A DNA stretch of 64,000 bases from Coenobita brevimanus (GCA_032717465.1 CM064653.1:35145103-35209102), one strand, 5' to 3'; positions 1 through 10,812 are shown, counted from the first letter of the stretch. Made by a program: numbers and translations. The notes: generated by a model not told the origin, from the letters alone.

Positions 1-975
1 TCCGTCTTCTCTTCCTTCCACACACCACATCACATGCTGCACGTATTTCTTCTGTTAATATCCTACACACACCTTCCACGTCTCCCATCTGCTCCAATTC
101 ATATTTGCCCAATCCTTCCTCCACTTCTCTCTTATACTCTGCCTTTTTCTCATCCTCTTGTAACCTTTCCACTCTCCTTGCAACTACCCCTTCCTCTTGT
201 CTTTCCCTTCTTCTATTCCTCCATCTTACTTGAATCCTAATTCTGGCCACCACCAAGTAGTGGTCAGAAAGTCCACTCCCCCAACCTCTATAAGCTCTTG
301 CATCCATTACAGATCTTCACATCCTTTCATCCACACACACATAATCAGTCATTGCCTTTCATTCGGTTCACCACCCACCCTTCTCATCGCTCGCCATGTA
401 TACCTGTGAATCATTTTATGCCTGAAGAGGGTATTGGCTATCACCAACCCCCACCCAGCACAAATGTCCACTAACGCACTCCCATTCTCATCTATCTCAG
501 CAGGCACACCCCACTCACCAACTATTCCATCCACCTTCAGATTCCCAGATTTACCATTCATATCACCGATCAAAAACACTCTCTCATTCCTTCCAGACTT
601 TTCCATGCACACTTCTACATTTGTCCAGAACTCTTCTCTCACTCTTCTAGCACGATCTTGTGTTGGCACATACACACACACAATTGCCCACATTTGTATT
701 CCAACTTTCAACTTTACCCACACAATCCTTGACCCAACTGATCCATACTGTCTTATTCTCTTCTTCCATCTTTTACTCACAACTATACATACTCCTTCCT
801 TTGCCCTCTCATTCTCACCTACTCCTGCACATATACCCCATCCATACTCCCATTCTCTCACACTTCCTCCTCTCCATTTTGTTTCAGTTATTCCACATAC
901 ATCCACTTTCGCACCCTCAAGCACCTGGACAATCTCTCTTTTTCACCTCATCATTCGCTCCTCTTACATTCCATG
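1..975 (-). mobile_element. RTE-type LINE (family RTE-1), endonuclease part, runs off the left edge
   Basis: On the - strand this encodes an APE-type endonuclease of a non-LTR retrotransposon. The longest open stretch is 924-349, with the motifs VCGITETKW, VYVPTQ and FLIGDMNGK; the SDHYLVVA block of the endonuclease end follows at about 260-275. The endonuclease nicks target DNA to prime reverse transcription. The 5' end is cut at about 975, within the GTWNVRG block that survives in the copy at 53673-56997, and the RT half lies beyond position 1. Frames are broken below 349. Proteins of this type are often mislabelled as craniofacial development protein 2. Assignment to the RTE clade rests on protein style and on the GATA-type tails of sibling copies. 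Confidence 0.8.
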
Positions 976-1137
976 TGTTATGTTAAGCGTTATTAAATTG
1001 TATGATGGTAGGAAGAATTAAATGATAAGATATCATCTTACAGAAGGAGTTCAGTATTGTATAAATCATTTCATTATATTGTACAGTATGATGATGATGA
1101 TTATGATGATAAGGATGATAATGTTTGTTTTTTGTTT

Positions 1138-1405
1138 CACTGATAAAGGCTTCAACATGCTTACATACATTGACCTTGATCACCAAGTGGTTGCTGTCCA
1201 TGCTGCTCGATCTCTGGCAGTGTCCTTAATCAGTTCCTTATCCCTGAGGTCACACTGTATGTCATCTCAGGTCTTTTTTGGTCTGCCTCTCACAGCCGTA
1301 CCCCCAGCATTCGTGCTTCTCACTATCTGCACCCATCCTCTCCACATGTCCAAACCATTTCAATCTACTCTTCCTCATCACAACACCAATACAGTGTTAA
1401 AGATG
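1138..1405 (-). mobile_element. Fragment of second RTE-like LINE (family RTE-2), 3' end
   Basis: A 270-base - strand fragment that matches the 3' end of the longer RTE-2 copy at 13300-15872 nearly base for base over the 'ggctccaacatgc' to 'caacaccaatacac' interval. It codes for the end of the C-terminal domain but has no usable frame. It lies just upstream of a methyltransferase exon, inside an intron. Confidence 0.7.
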
Positions 1406-1454
1406 GCACCACACAGGAGTTGAGCTGTGGTAATGAATTTTTTTCTTTTCATAG

Positions 1455-1615
1455 TACAGTGGAGCGTTGACCAGTGCATGTGATGTGGGATGTGGGTCTG
1501 GGCAGAGTACACAGATTCTCGCACCATACTTTACATCTGTCACAGGCCTTGATGTATCACAGGCACAAATTACCGAAGCCATTAAGCTGAATAACAGAAA
1601 TAATGTTTCATTCAA
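1455..1615 (+). CDS. Methyltransferase-like host gene, exon with SAM-binding motif I
   Basis: This exon is preceded by a pyrimidine-rich acceptor (ttttcttttcatag, or the AG five bases later) and ends at AA|GTAAGT. It translates to about 53 residues containing DVGCGSGQST, the glycine-rich SAM-binding loop of class I methyltransferases, then VTGLDVSQAQI, where the Asp of the next strand end normally binds the ribose. It ends with two bases of a codon that the exon at 1904 completes as Lys. The family, as I know it, is the soluble methyltransferase type 11 group often annotated 'putative methyltransferase DDB_G0268948-like'. The substrate is unknown. The N-terminal exon or exons must lie to the left of the window. 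The exact acceptor is uncertain by five bases; both keep the frame. Confidence 0.85.
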
Positions 1616-1903
1616 GTAAGTGTTATATCTTATCTTGCTAAAATATAAAATATAAGTACATGTACAGTATTGTATTTTAACTGACATCACTGATTGCTTT
1701 GAATAAGACTGAGTGTCTGTGTCAATGCTATATGCTGAAACCCTGGTGTATAGTGTGAGATAAGTTCTCTGTATGCAACTATTTTTAGCAGTAAGAACTA
1801 TGAAAGCAAATATTGGCAAGAGAAAGTGGCATATGTAATCTTCATAAATAAATGACAGCTTCAGTTTATGAATTATACATGAATACATTCATTTGTCTTA
1901 CAG

Positions 1904-2028
1904 AGTTAGTGGTGCAGAGAAGCTTCCTTTCCCTGATTCAAGCCAGCTGCTGGTGACGTCATGCCAGGCTTGTCATTGGTTTGATATTCCTCAGTTTTAT
2001 AAGGAAGTTGACCGTGTATTGGTCCCAG
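1904..2028 (+). CDS. Methyltransferase-like host gene, second visible exon
   Basis: The exon follows a ttgtcttacag acceptor and ends CCAG|GTGAGA. It is in phase with the exon at 1455-1615 across a 288-base intron. The translation has SGAEKLPFPDSS, the post-II loop of SAM methyltransferases, then CQACHWFDIPQFYKEVDRVL, which is the hallmark 'HWFD' helix of this family. It ends VLVPG with one base of a Gly codon left over, completed by the exon at 50638. No stop, frameshift or damaged key residue is seen, so this looks like a live coding exon and not a processed copy. Confidence 0.88.
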
Positions 2029-2154
2029 GTGAGAGAGAGTTGTGTATTAAAGTGATTAAGGTGTAGTGCTGCTCTCAGGTTTCTGCCTTATCTTCTCTTT
2101 CTTCCTTCTTTCCATCCTTCCTCTTCTATCTTTCTTTCCTCATTCTTCTGTCTA

Positions 2155-2240
2155 TGGATGACTCTACACTGAGTGACAAGCCAAATGGTTTTCTGTACAC
2201 CAGCAAACCATTTTCTGCAGTGGTTGGTAACCATATAACA
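2155..2240 (-). repeat. SINE fragment
   Basis: The stretch from 'gatgactctacactgag' to 'ggtaaccatataac' resembles 58895-58985, the non-tRNA part of a tRNA-derived SINE seen near 58-59 kb. The tRNA-like head is absent here. Confidence 0.5.
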
Positions 2241-2385
2241 AAATTATGATGCCTGGTGGTTTAGTGGGCAATTAAGGTGTTCCAGCCAGATTAAGCCAGT
2301 GCAGTTTTATATCCGAGGGATGGTTGGGGTTTATTGCTCATGTAATGCCACTCAGGGATGAGTGAGGCAGTCATTCTCATCTTAA

Positions 2386-3461
2386 CCCTTAGGCTGTGGC
2401 AAGCTCCGAACTGCGTCGTGCTCTGGTGCAGCTACTTTGGGCAAAAATTGGTCATTTTCAACTCATGTTTGTTTTGTAGTTAGACAAAAAATAAAAGAAA
2501 AAAAAACATGCATCAGTAGTCTATCTATCTATCTATCTATCTATTGCCAGACGCCTCAATCCCGTTTGGGGTGGCCACAAACAAATCGCCTCCAAGTCGC
2601 CCTGTCCCCCGCCATTTCACTGCCCTGCTCCCAACTCACACCCCCCTCTCTCATATACCTCTCCACCCCATCCCTCCATCTCATCCTCGTCCTCCCCCTC
2701 CCTCTTCCCCCCTCCACCTCACTCACATACACTCTCTTCGTCAGTCTTTCGCCCTCCATCCTCTCCACATGGCCAAACCACCTCAGTGTGTTCCTCATAA
2801 CGCTTCCTATCACATCCACATCCACACCACAACGCTCCTTTATATCCTCATTCGTCAGCCTGTCTCTCCACGTGACTCCACAGGCTCCTCTTAAATAACT
2901 CATTTCCACTGCTCTCACTCTTGACTTGTGTCCTTCCAACAATGTCCAAGCTTCACTTCCGTACGTTAGAGTTGGTATCACAATACTGTCATGTAGTAAC
3001 TTTTTCACTTCCATGCTCACTTCCCTGTTTCTTATCACTGCTTTCAAGGAACCAGCAACCTTTCCCCCTGCTGTACCCTTTCAAGCACTTCACACTCCAA
3101 ACCTCCATCCTTACTCATCAGTAGTCGACACCTTTATACTTACCTATGAGCATGTTTGCGAAGGGGTAGAGCCTTTTACGGCGTCATGGGAACAGGTTGA
3201 AATGAGGTAATTTTTGGCTGTTTTTTCGGGTCACTGAATCAATGGCTGCCTCACCACTCTCCCTGTGTGCTCGCCACCAGTCTGGCAATGCTGTGTGACT
3301 CAGAAAACCACTGTATGGCAACTCTTTGCTTGGGAGGGCTGATACATACTGCATTCCCACCGAAATCAAAGGTGCAAAATTTGAAATCAAAGGACGCATT
3401 CTGAGAGGTCTGTAGCACGTTATTGATAGGTCCGCCTCACATGCTATTAGCAGCCAAGGGG
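2386..3461. mobile_element. piggyBac-like non-autonomous element with TTAA target
   Basis: The left end reads TTAA|CCCTTAGGCTG and the right end CAGCCAAGGGG|GTAA, so the termini are inverted repeats of the CCC(C)TT type. The flanking duplication is TTAA with one copy mutated to GTAA. The empty site is visible in the sister repeat at 47251-47436. No transposase frame is present. A truncated LINE (2520-3115) is nested inside. TTAA targets and CCC termini are hallmarks of the piggyBac superfamily; without a transposase the assignment is by ends only. Confidence 0.7.
2520..3115 (-). mobile_element. 5'-truncated RTE-1 LINE with GATA tail and 9-bp target duplication
   Basis: The - strand encodes the C-terminal part of the RTE-1 polyprotein (3047-2556: LTYGSEAW, LRGACGVTWRDRL, RWFGHVERM, CGHPKRD). 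The + strand shows the tail as (TATC)n at 2520-2544. The 9-mer CATCAGTAG occurs at 2511-2519 and again at 3116-3124, which is the target duplication expected of target-primed reverse transcription. Confidence 0.85.
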
Positions 3462-3670
3462 GTAAATGTCGGGACCAACTTGCTTAGCCCTGGGCTCCTA
3501 CTTTTCTCATGGGACAACACCGGATTAGATGAGGAATGAATGACTGAATGCAAATGTATTTACCATGTATCATGAATACACTTGTGTTATGTGTTTGTGA
3601 ATTTGCCTTATTTTTTTACCCAATGGGTTTTTTTCAAGTGGCTTGGTTTCATGTAGTCTGTCTGTGTATC

Positions 3671-3743
3671 TTTATTCCTAGGCTGCTTCCTCGACGGAAA
3701 TGGGGGTAGCTGGGACAGGATGACACACTCCCAATTTACTCAT

Positions 3744-3777
<34 letters not shown>
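3671..3777 (-). repeat. LINE 3'-end fragment (RTE-3) plus (CA)n
   Basis: Bases 3671-3755 are the reverse complement of the tail region of the RTE-3 LINE fragment at about 9040-9130 (ctaggctgcttcc, tgggacaggatgacac). A (CA)16 run follows at about 3745-3777. No coding content. Confidence 0.55.
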
Positions 3778-3780
<3 letters not shown>

Positions 3781-3991
3781 GCCGGAGAGGCAAACATCCC
3801 AGCCATCGCTGCTAACCTTGAGTAGTTTCAGGAATTTTGTCTGTCCTGTCTCCTAAGGTCTTGCTTTAAATTCAAAATAATGACAGTTAATAGACTACCA
3901 AAAATGTAAAGATTTATTGACTAGATTGTACATGAATGTTGGTAGTTTTTTTTTCGGTAACAGCTGTTTTGGTATTTAACCATCATCAAAC

Positions 3992-4882
3992 ATGGTCGAA
4001 AATATAAACAATGAGGGACTGGAATTTCAAGGATTTGATGCTAATACCAATGTCATGGACCTGGTTAAAACAATTATGAGGATTAGTGAACTCGAAAAGA
4101 AAGTAGAGAATCTAGTGATAAAGGATGTGTCAGTAAATACGGAAACCACCATACAGAGTCTGATCCAGTCCAATGAAACAGCCAATGAAGAAATTAGGAA
4201 TTTGAAGCGGGAAAATGTTGAACTGAGGAGGAAACTAGAATAGAGTACTTATCAAACGGAGAAGGTGAGTAATGTATTAGAAGAACATAAGGCAAAGTGG
4301 GCACACGTAGAAGAAGAACAGAAAGAAGTGGCCAGCTTAAGAGAGATCATCCAGGAAGAAAGGGAAATGAACAAGAAAGAAATGGAAGAAAATGTAGTGA
4401 AAATACTGAAGAAAAAAGAGAAAATAGTGAGAGAAACTGTAGAAAGGAACAGATGTGTGGTAGTATTTGGAAACAGGGAAGAGGAAGAAAAGGTTAGGTT
4501 CGTAAGACTCGAGAGAGACACGAACATGGTGAGAGGAATATTAGGCAAGATTGACCCCAAAGGAGACAAGTGGGTAAAAGAAATTGAGGAAGTAAGGAGG
4601 ATAGGGCCTTACAAGAAAGGGGAAACAAGACCAATGAGAGTCAAGTTTACATCAGAAAGTGTAATAAATGAGATACTTAAAGTGACCTGGAAATTATGCA
4701 AAGAGGCGGGGATGGAAAATATTATAATAAGAAAAGATCTGAATGAAGAAGAAAGAGAAGTTTTAAAATCATTGAAAGAAGAAGTAAAGGAAAAAAATGA
4801 AAAGAGGACAGAGGAAGAATGTAATACTTTTTTTTGGAGAGTATTGGAAATGAAAGTAAGGAAATGGTATTTAAGGAAATAG
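3992..4882 (+). pseudogene. ORF1 of CR1/L2-like LINE, one in-frame stop
   Basis: The frame opens at MVENINNEG and continues to 4882, with a single in-frame TAG at 4241-4243. The first half is heptad-rich (ISELEKKVENLV, EEIRNLKRENVELRRKLE), consistent with a coiled coil. The second half has a conserved block around CVVVFGNREEEE, EEVRRIGPYKKGETRPM and FFWRVLEMK, which I take to be the nucleic-acid-binding part of a LINE ORF1 protein. Such proteins package the RNA. Its end overlaps the ORF2 opening (from 4834) in another frame. Confidence 0.65.
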
Positions 4883-5487
4883 AAGTGAAGGAAACTAAGG
4901 GGGATGGTTGTGAAAGATCAGAAGTTGAGGAAGTGGTACGGACAGAGAGTAAGAGAGAAGAGGGTATTAATAATGTCAAAAATAATTTGAAGGTGATATA
5001 TACTAATGTTGATGGTTTCATATCAACAAGGATCGAAATTAATGATTTCTTAAGAGAACATGAACCTGATGTCATGTGCTTTGTAGAGACCAAATTAAGA
5101 GAAGATATTGATATTCATTTGGGAGATGGTAAATACAAACTGTGGAGAAAAGACAGAAAAGAAAAAAAGGGATGAGGAGTGATGATAGCAGTGAAGAACA
5201 ACATAAATGTAGATACTGTGGAAATGGGAGAAGGCAGGGCTGAAGTGATATATATGAAATTAGAAACTGGAGAGAATGTTAAGAGAGATATGGCGGTAGT
5301 GTATGTTCCCCTAAAGACGAGAGCATGGAAGGATGACGAATACAGTAATCCCGCATATTTCGCGGTAGTTACGTTCTTGTAACCCCCGCGAAAAGTCAAT
5401 TCCGCGAATACTCTATTAACAATTGAAAACTTGCACTTGTATCCACCATGCTGCCCATCACACAGTCCATGTCCATACTGATTGCAA

Positions 5488-5836
5488 GACAATTCGCCGT
5501 CAGACAATTCCCCGTCAAAACATGGACAATTCCCCTTCAGAACAATTCGCACCCTGGACGATTCCCCGCCATTCTATAAATATACTAATCAATACTTTCA
5601 TCAATATACTTATTATTAATTAATCAATACTTTAATAACTATATTTCAGGGGGATCCAGCAAAGTCTATGTTCAGTAGCGTAGGTTCTGGATATTATTTA
5701 TTAGTTGCACCTTTAGTCAATAATTAACTTGTTTCTTCCTCGCTGTAGTCGCCTTTGAATTATATTCTAGCGTCACCCATAGCTATCTTCATTAATGAAG
5801 GCGAATTGTTTTGTGTTTGTTGTGACTGCGAATTGT
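5488..5836. mobile_element. GACAATTC-type MITE
   Basis: The left end reads GACAATTCGCCGTCA and is followed by further spaced copies of the GACAATTC motif; the right end reads TGCGAATTGTC. A related copy at 30118-30359 has the same inverted ends and iterated motif. No frame and no clear target duplication were seen, so superfamily is unknown. Confidence 0.55.
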
Positions 5837-6473
5837 CCCGAAACCTCCATACTCATCCCGAAATACCTTCTTACAAGATTGAAAGCACATACTCCATTAT
5901 GAAGGAAAAACGTAAACACCGTACTGTAATACACAATTATCTACACATTTATTAACAAAACAGTACAAAATAAAAAGATGCATTAACTGGTGATAGCAAA
6001 CACTCGCACGGTCGTTTCTTAGCTTGTCCAGTAACACAATTTTCTCTGCTAAGGTCATAACTTGATCGTTTTGTCACTTTGGAGTTCTTACTAATTGTAT
6101 TATTAGCCTTTGGTGAGGCTGGCTTACGTCCTGGGGCCATGTGGAAAGCAAGTGGGAGGCAAGAGACTCATATCATAGTGTGGTTACAACCACAACAGCC
6201 ACTTAAGGCAGTCAGGCGTGGACTGAAGAATGCGGGGCGGAGAGCAGTGTTGCCATATCCAAACAACGAAATTATGCTAGGGCAATGAAAAAATTATACT
6301 AGATTGAGCATATTTGTTCCAAGTAAAAAATGAATTATGCTAACTTGAAACTAAATGATAAAATTCTATACGTATTCGTGCAACATATTAATTATGTATT
6401 GTTTACTATGAAAATATTAAAATGAACCTACATACAGTAAGAGGATAAATATCGGTATCTACCCATACTGCTT

Positions 6474-6731
6474 TTTCCCACGAAACTTAAGTTTTTTTGA
6501 TGGATTTTGATGTGATTCGTTCGATTTTGAGCATCATTTCCGTCGGAAATAACCAGATTTTGAGATATGACCCCCCCCCCCATCCCCGTGAAATAATGAG
6601 GGATCTTTGGGGAATCGGGGGTTATAGGGAGGGGGGGAAACACAGAAAATGGTCATTTCCGACTGAAATGAAGCTGAAAATCAAATGAATCATACCAAAA
6701 TCCATCGGAAAAACCTAGGTTTCATGGGTAA
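6474..6731. repeat. Fold-back (hairpin) MITE-like repeat
   Basis: Arms of about 80 bases (6474-6553 and 6650-6731) are imperfect inverted repeats (tgatggattttgatg against catcggaa reading back) around a G/C-run spacer that includes a C12 and a G8 tract. This would extrude as a long hairpin. Confidence 0.6.
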
Positions 6732-6749
6732 AGCACAAAGCTCAAACTT

Positions 6750-6842
6750 ATCCTAACCTAACCGAACCAAACCGAACCTAACCTAAAACCTAACCTAACC
6801 TAATCCAACCTAACCTAACCTAACCTAATCCAACCCAACCAA
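6750..6842 (-). repeat. Degenerate (CCTAA)n, the arthropod telomere unit
   Basis: Repeated cctaa/cctaat/ccaaacc units, most of them perfect CCTAACCTAA, equal TTAGG on the - strand. The tract is interstitial and lies inside a transposon, so it is more likely element-borne than a telomere remnant. A (TC)n run follows at 6891-6916. Confidence 0.6.
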
Positions 6843-8452
6843 GCCCAAACTGAAAGAAACCAACTGTTCAAACATCTTCTTACCTTATTCGTCTCTCTCT
6901 CTCTCTCTCTCTCTCTGATTTGTAGCTTTTATAAAATTATTCTAAAAATATTCCATTCCATTCTAAATGATGCTAGAATGATTCTAAAACTTCTAATATG
7001 CTAAAAAATATTCCAGACTCGAAAATTTGATCAAAATTATGCTAAAAGAATAAAATTATGCTAGATATGGTAACACTGGCAGATTGGTCACGGGAAAGGG
7101 ACAGAGGGTGGTGTGAGTTTACCGCGCTACAATTGGAAGCTGCGGGAATTTCATTTTTTTTTTTTTTTCTGTATATTCAAGGATATTTTTGTTGAACTTA
7201 TTAATGCTAAGAAAATCCGCGAGAGGGCAAAACCGTAGACAAAAAATCCGCAAAAAATGCGGGATTACTGTACCATGAGATGTTGTCAGATATGGCTAGC
7301 TACTTGCAAAAAATAATTGAGAAAAGCAATAATATAATTTTGGTGGGTGACTTTAATTGTAAAGAGGTGAACTGGGAGGAATGGTACTCGGGAGGCGGCG
7401 AGGATTCGTGGGGCAGTATGTTATTAAATATAATAATGAATAATGTGATGACGCAATGGGTCAAAGAAGAGACACGGTTTCGAGGTGAGGACACACCAGC
7501 AAGGTTAGATTTACTGTTCACCAAAGAACCCGATGTAATAGAATCATTGGAATATCTCTGTCCTTTGGGAAAAAGTGATCACGTGGTCATTGAGTTCCAG
7601 ATGTTAATAGGGAACGTCGAGCCAAGAGATGAGCTTCATAGACAGGGAAGATACAACTTTGGGAAAGCAAATTTTACAGCATTGAGAAACTTTTTTGAAA
7701 ATGCGGATTGGAGAAAATTCAGAGAGACAAGAGAGATACAGAGGAAGTGGGATATCTTTCTAGACCTCTATAATTTGGGAGTGGAAAAATTTGTACCAAG
7801 AGTAAGAGGGAAAGAAAACAGGAAAAAGGAGTGGTTTAATAGAAGGTGTATGATAGCAAAAAAAGAGAGAGATAAGGCGTGGAACAATTGGAGAAAGAGA
7901 TGTAACGACAGAACAAAGGAAGAATATAAAAGAACAAGAAATGAATACACAAGAATACGTAGAGAAGAAGAAAGGAATTTTGAAAAAGGTATAATAAACA
8001 AATGCAAGGATGAACCCAAACTGTTTTACAGATTTGTTAATGGCAAACTGAAACAAAAGGAAGGAATCACCAAACTGAAAGTAGAAGGAGAGGTCTTTAA
8101 GGATGCGGCAATGCAAGCAGAAATAATGAACAAACGTTTCCAGTCAGTTTTCACTAAAGAAAAGGAACTTGTGGGAGGGAAGGGAGTGATTAGAAATGTT
8201 CTGGTGATGAAAGATATAAAAGTGGAGGTACAGGAAGTGTATAAAGTACTGGAAACTCAAGATGAAAGGAAAGCCCCAGGACCTGATGGAATTTGTAATT
8301 GGGTACTGAAGGAATGCAGAGAACAACTGGCGGATAATCGTATGCTCACTGGAAGAGGGGAAAGTGCCACAAGAATGGAAGAGGCCAAATGTGGTACCAA
8401 TTTACAAGGGAGGAAACAGGGAAGAACCCCTGAATTATAGACCAGTGTCTCT

Positions 8453-9152
8453 AGGTGTAGCAGAGAGGAAAAGTTTGAATGTAATGGAGATGAGGTGTCT
8501 GAGGAGTATGTGTGGAGTGACGCATACGGATCAAGTGCGAAATGATGAAGTGCGAAGGAGAACTGGAGTTGTTCGGGAGATGGCTGGTAGAGTTGAGCAG
8601 AGGGTGTTGCAATGATTTGGGCATATGGAGAGAATGGATAATGAGTGATTGGTGAAAAAGATAACTAGATCTGATGTGAGAGGTGTAAGGCTGAGAGGAA
8701 GACCACGAATAGGATGGATGGACAGTGTGAAGAGAGTGCTGGATGCGAGAGGGATGTCTGTTGAGCAAGGAAGAGTGGCTGTGTGTGACAGAAATGGGTG
8801 GAGAGAAATTGTGAATGACTAAGTGATGACGCAGCCCTGAGGGGATATTCATCCACATTTGGTCTGATCAGCTATTTCAGGTCAGGTGCGGGTAAGGGGA
8901 TGAGTCTGTTATGATGTGGGAGGGGTAAACCAGCTCTGCTGTCGGGCCCTGCTGCGGATGTCACTGATTGCATTGCGCAGTTGACCCTTGTGCAGTGTGG
9001 TGCGGTGAGGATCTGTCCGTTCTCCCTTTTGGGGCTAAGATGCGAATGACTGTGTTTGAATGGATGAGTAAATGGGGAGTGTGTCGTCCTGTCTCGGCTA
9101 CCTCCCTTTCCTTGGGGAAAGCAGCCTAGGTATATAGATAGATAGATATATA
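8453..9152 (+). mobile_element. 5'-truncated RTE-3 LINE with GATA-like tail
   Basis: The + strand encodes the C-terminal domain of a third RTE-like family (LRSMCGVTHTDQVRNDEVRRRTG, continuing past a stop to RGRPRIGWMDSVKR), followed by a UTR and a tagatagatagatata tail. GTCTCT flanks it on both sides (8447-8452 and 9153-9158), a target duplication. Taking it out rejoins the host LINE codons P-V-S-L-T-S. The quoted motif is split here: it starts at about 8491. Confidence 0.75.
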
Positions 9153-10489
9153 GTCTCTAACCAGCATGGTCGCAAAATTGTGTGAGAGAATCCTGAAAGA
9201 CAGATGGATAAAATATCTGGCAGAGATGAATATTTTGGCTGAATGTCAGTTTGGATTCAGAAGTGGAGGGTCATGTGTTTCTAACTTGTTGAGCTTTTAC
9301 TCAAGAGCGATTGACGTGGTACAGGAGAGAGATGGTTGGGTGGATTGTGTGTACTTAGAGAAGGCCTTTGACAAGGTACCTCATAAGAGAGTAATGTGGA
9401 AACCAGAATATATAGGAGGACTGAAGGGGAAACTTCTGGAATGGATGAGAGACTTTTTGAGAGACAGACAAATGAGGACAGTAATAAAGGATAGGATGTC
9501 TGGATGGAGGGAAGTAACAAGTGGAGTTCCTCAAGGCTCGGTGTTGGCGCCAGTAATGTTCCTGATTTACGTAAATGATATGGTAGATGGAGTGAACAGT
9601 TATGCAAGTCTGTTTTGCTGATGATGTAAAGATTTTGAGGAAGGTAGAGGTTGAGGAGGATTGTAAAATATTGCAGGAGGATTTGGATAGGATACACAAT
9701 TGGAGCCGGATGTGGGAAATGAAATTTAATGTAAAGAAATGTAAAATATTGGAAATGGGTAAAAGTACCAGGAGGCCATCACTGAATTATTTGTTGGGTA
9801 ATGATAATGAATTAATCACAAAAAGGAGAGAAGAGAAAGATTTGGGAGTGCTGGTCCAAGATAGTTTGTCACCAGAAAAGCACATTAACAAGATAGTTGG
9901 AGAAACTTATAAACTCTTGACTAACATAAAAGTAGCATTTCATTATATGGATGAGGAGATGATGAAAAAACTGATAGTGGCCATGATCCGCCCCAGGTTA
10001 GAATATGCAGCGGTAGTGCGGTCCCCACACAAAAAGAAAGATATAAACAAGATTGAGAGAATACAAAGAACAGCAACCAAGATGGTCCCCAGTCTGACAG
10101 ACCTGTCATACAGAGAGAGGCTGGAAAAACTGGATTTGCCTTCCTTAGAGGAAAGGAGAAAGAGGGGAGACATGATTGCAGTGTTCAGGACCATGATGGA
10201 GGTAGATAAAATTGACAAAGAAGATCTGTTTGTATGGGATAAGAGAGCAACAAGAGGACACGGAATGAAATTGAAAAAGTCAAGCTGCTTGAAGGATATC
10301 AAGAAATATAGCTTTCCTTACAGAAGTATAGACTTATGGAATAGCCTGGACAAAGAGATCATCTAGTCTAAAAACTTAAACGAGTTTAAAGCTAAATTTG
10401 ACTTACTGAGAAACAGCGACGGAAACCCACGAGCATAGTACATTCCGTGTATATCACAATTAGGTATATTAGGTAAATACTTATATATT

Positions 10490-10720
10490 TGGAATGACTT
10501 AGACAAAGAGGTGGTGCATCACTGCACCACTCTGCACAAGAGTCAACTGCTTAGTGCAATCAGCGACAACTGCAGCAGAGCCTGACAGCAGAGCTGGTTT
10601 ACCCTTGCCACATCCTAATGGACCCAAGCCCCTACCCGCCTTACATTCACCCGCCATACCGACACCGACCTGACAGCTCCCCCTCCCGCGGTGTGAGGGG
10701 TAGTGTGTGTTTTATTACCA
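10490..10720 (-). repeat. RTE-3 LINE tail fragment, inverted
   Basis: Bases 10509-10720 are the reverse complement of the UTR segment at about 8885-9010 (agctggtttaccc, gagtcaactgc). They abut a scrap of a CR1/L2-like LINE end at 10490-10508. The stretch 10720-10812 shows nothing recognisable. Confidence 0.5.
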
Positions 10721-10812
10721 CATCCAAACTATTCACTCTTTGTGATTTGTTTGTTTACTGATGATCACTTAAACCCAACATGATGTTACTTTTGTAAAAA
10801 AATAATCATAAA

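Larger units (their letters stand above)
2282..3550 (+). repeat. SINE-like repeat split in two by a TTAA element
   Basis: The outer parts 2282-2385 and 3462-3550 align with the uninterrupted copy at 47251-47436 (ggttggggtttattgctc, then gggaccaacttgc) and end in GAATGAATGA-type units. The split falls exactly at TTAA in the sequence catcTTAAatgtc of the intact copy. I saw no clear tRNA promoter boxes, so its origin is open. Confidence 0.7.
5343..7270. mobile_element. pogo/Tigger-like non-autonomous element in LINE endonuclease
   Basis: Both ends read CAGTAATCCCGCAT inward and are flanked by TA (5341-5342 and 7271-7272). Without it the LINE codons run D-D-E-Y-H-E-M, so the insertion point and TA duplication are exact. 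TA targets and CAGT ends suit the pogo/Tigger branch of Tc1/mariner. I see no transposase frame. The interior holds a GACAATTC MITE, a long hairpin and CCTAA repeats, so it is composite. Confidence 0.75.
4834..10366 (+). pseudogene. ORF2 (endonuclease and RT) of CR1/L2-like LINE, broken
   Basis: The endonuclease begins at VIYTNVDGF, with EPDVMCFVETKL and, after the pogo-like insertion, ILVGDFNCKEVNWEEW and KSDHVVIEF. The reverse transcriptase has KAPGPDGI, LNYRPVSL, CQFGFRSGGSC, EKAFDKVPH, GVPQGSVLAPVMF and FADDVKIL, then the KDLGVLVQDSL and RPRLEYA blocks typical of CR1/L2-type enzymes. Damage seen: in-frame TGA at 5173, a frameshift near 8340-8360, and a frameshift just before FADDV at about 9610. 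The catalytic ADD motif is intact. It ends at TAG 10364-10366. Confidence 0.8.
3992..10480 (+). mobile_element. CR1/L2-like LINE, near full length, interrupted twice
   Basis: This + strand retroelement has a coiled-coil ORF1, an ORF2 with APE endonuclease and reverse transcriptase, and a short 3' UTR. The UTR ends in iterated attaggta units (about 10460-10475), as is typical of CR1/L2 tails. It is interrupted by a pogo-like element (5343-7270) and by a 5'-truncated LINE (8453-9152); removing these restores continuous homology at both junctions. Several frameshifts and stops mean this copy is dead. A short piece of a sister copy (tggaatgacttagac) lies at about 10490. Confidence 0.8.

Noticed and set aside
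349..924. Possible host gene resembling 'craniofacial development protein 2'
   Set aside because: Motifs are those of an RTE endonuclease and the same sequence occurs in several broken copies in the window.
6750..6842. True telomere or chromosome end
   Set aside because: Short, degenerate and inside a transposon with genes on both sides.
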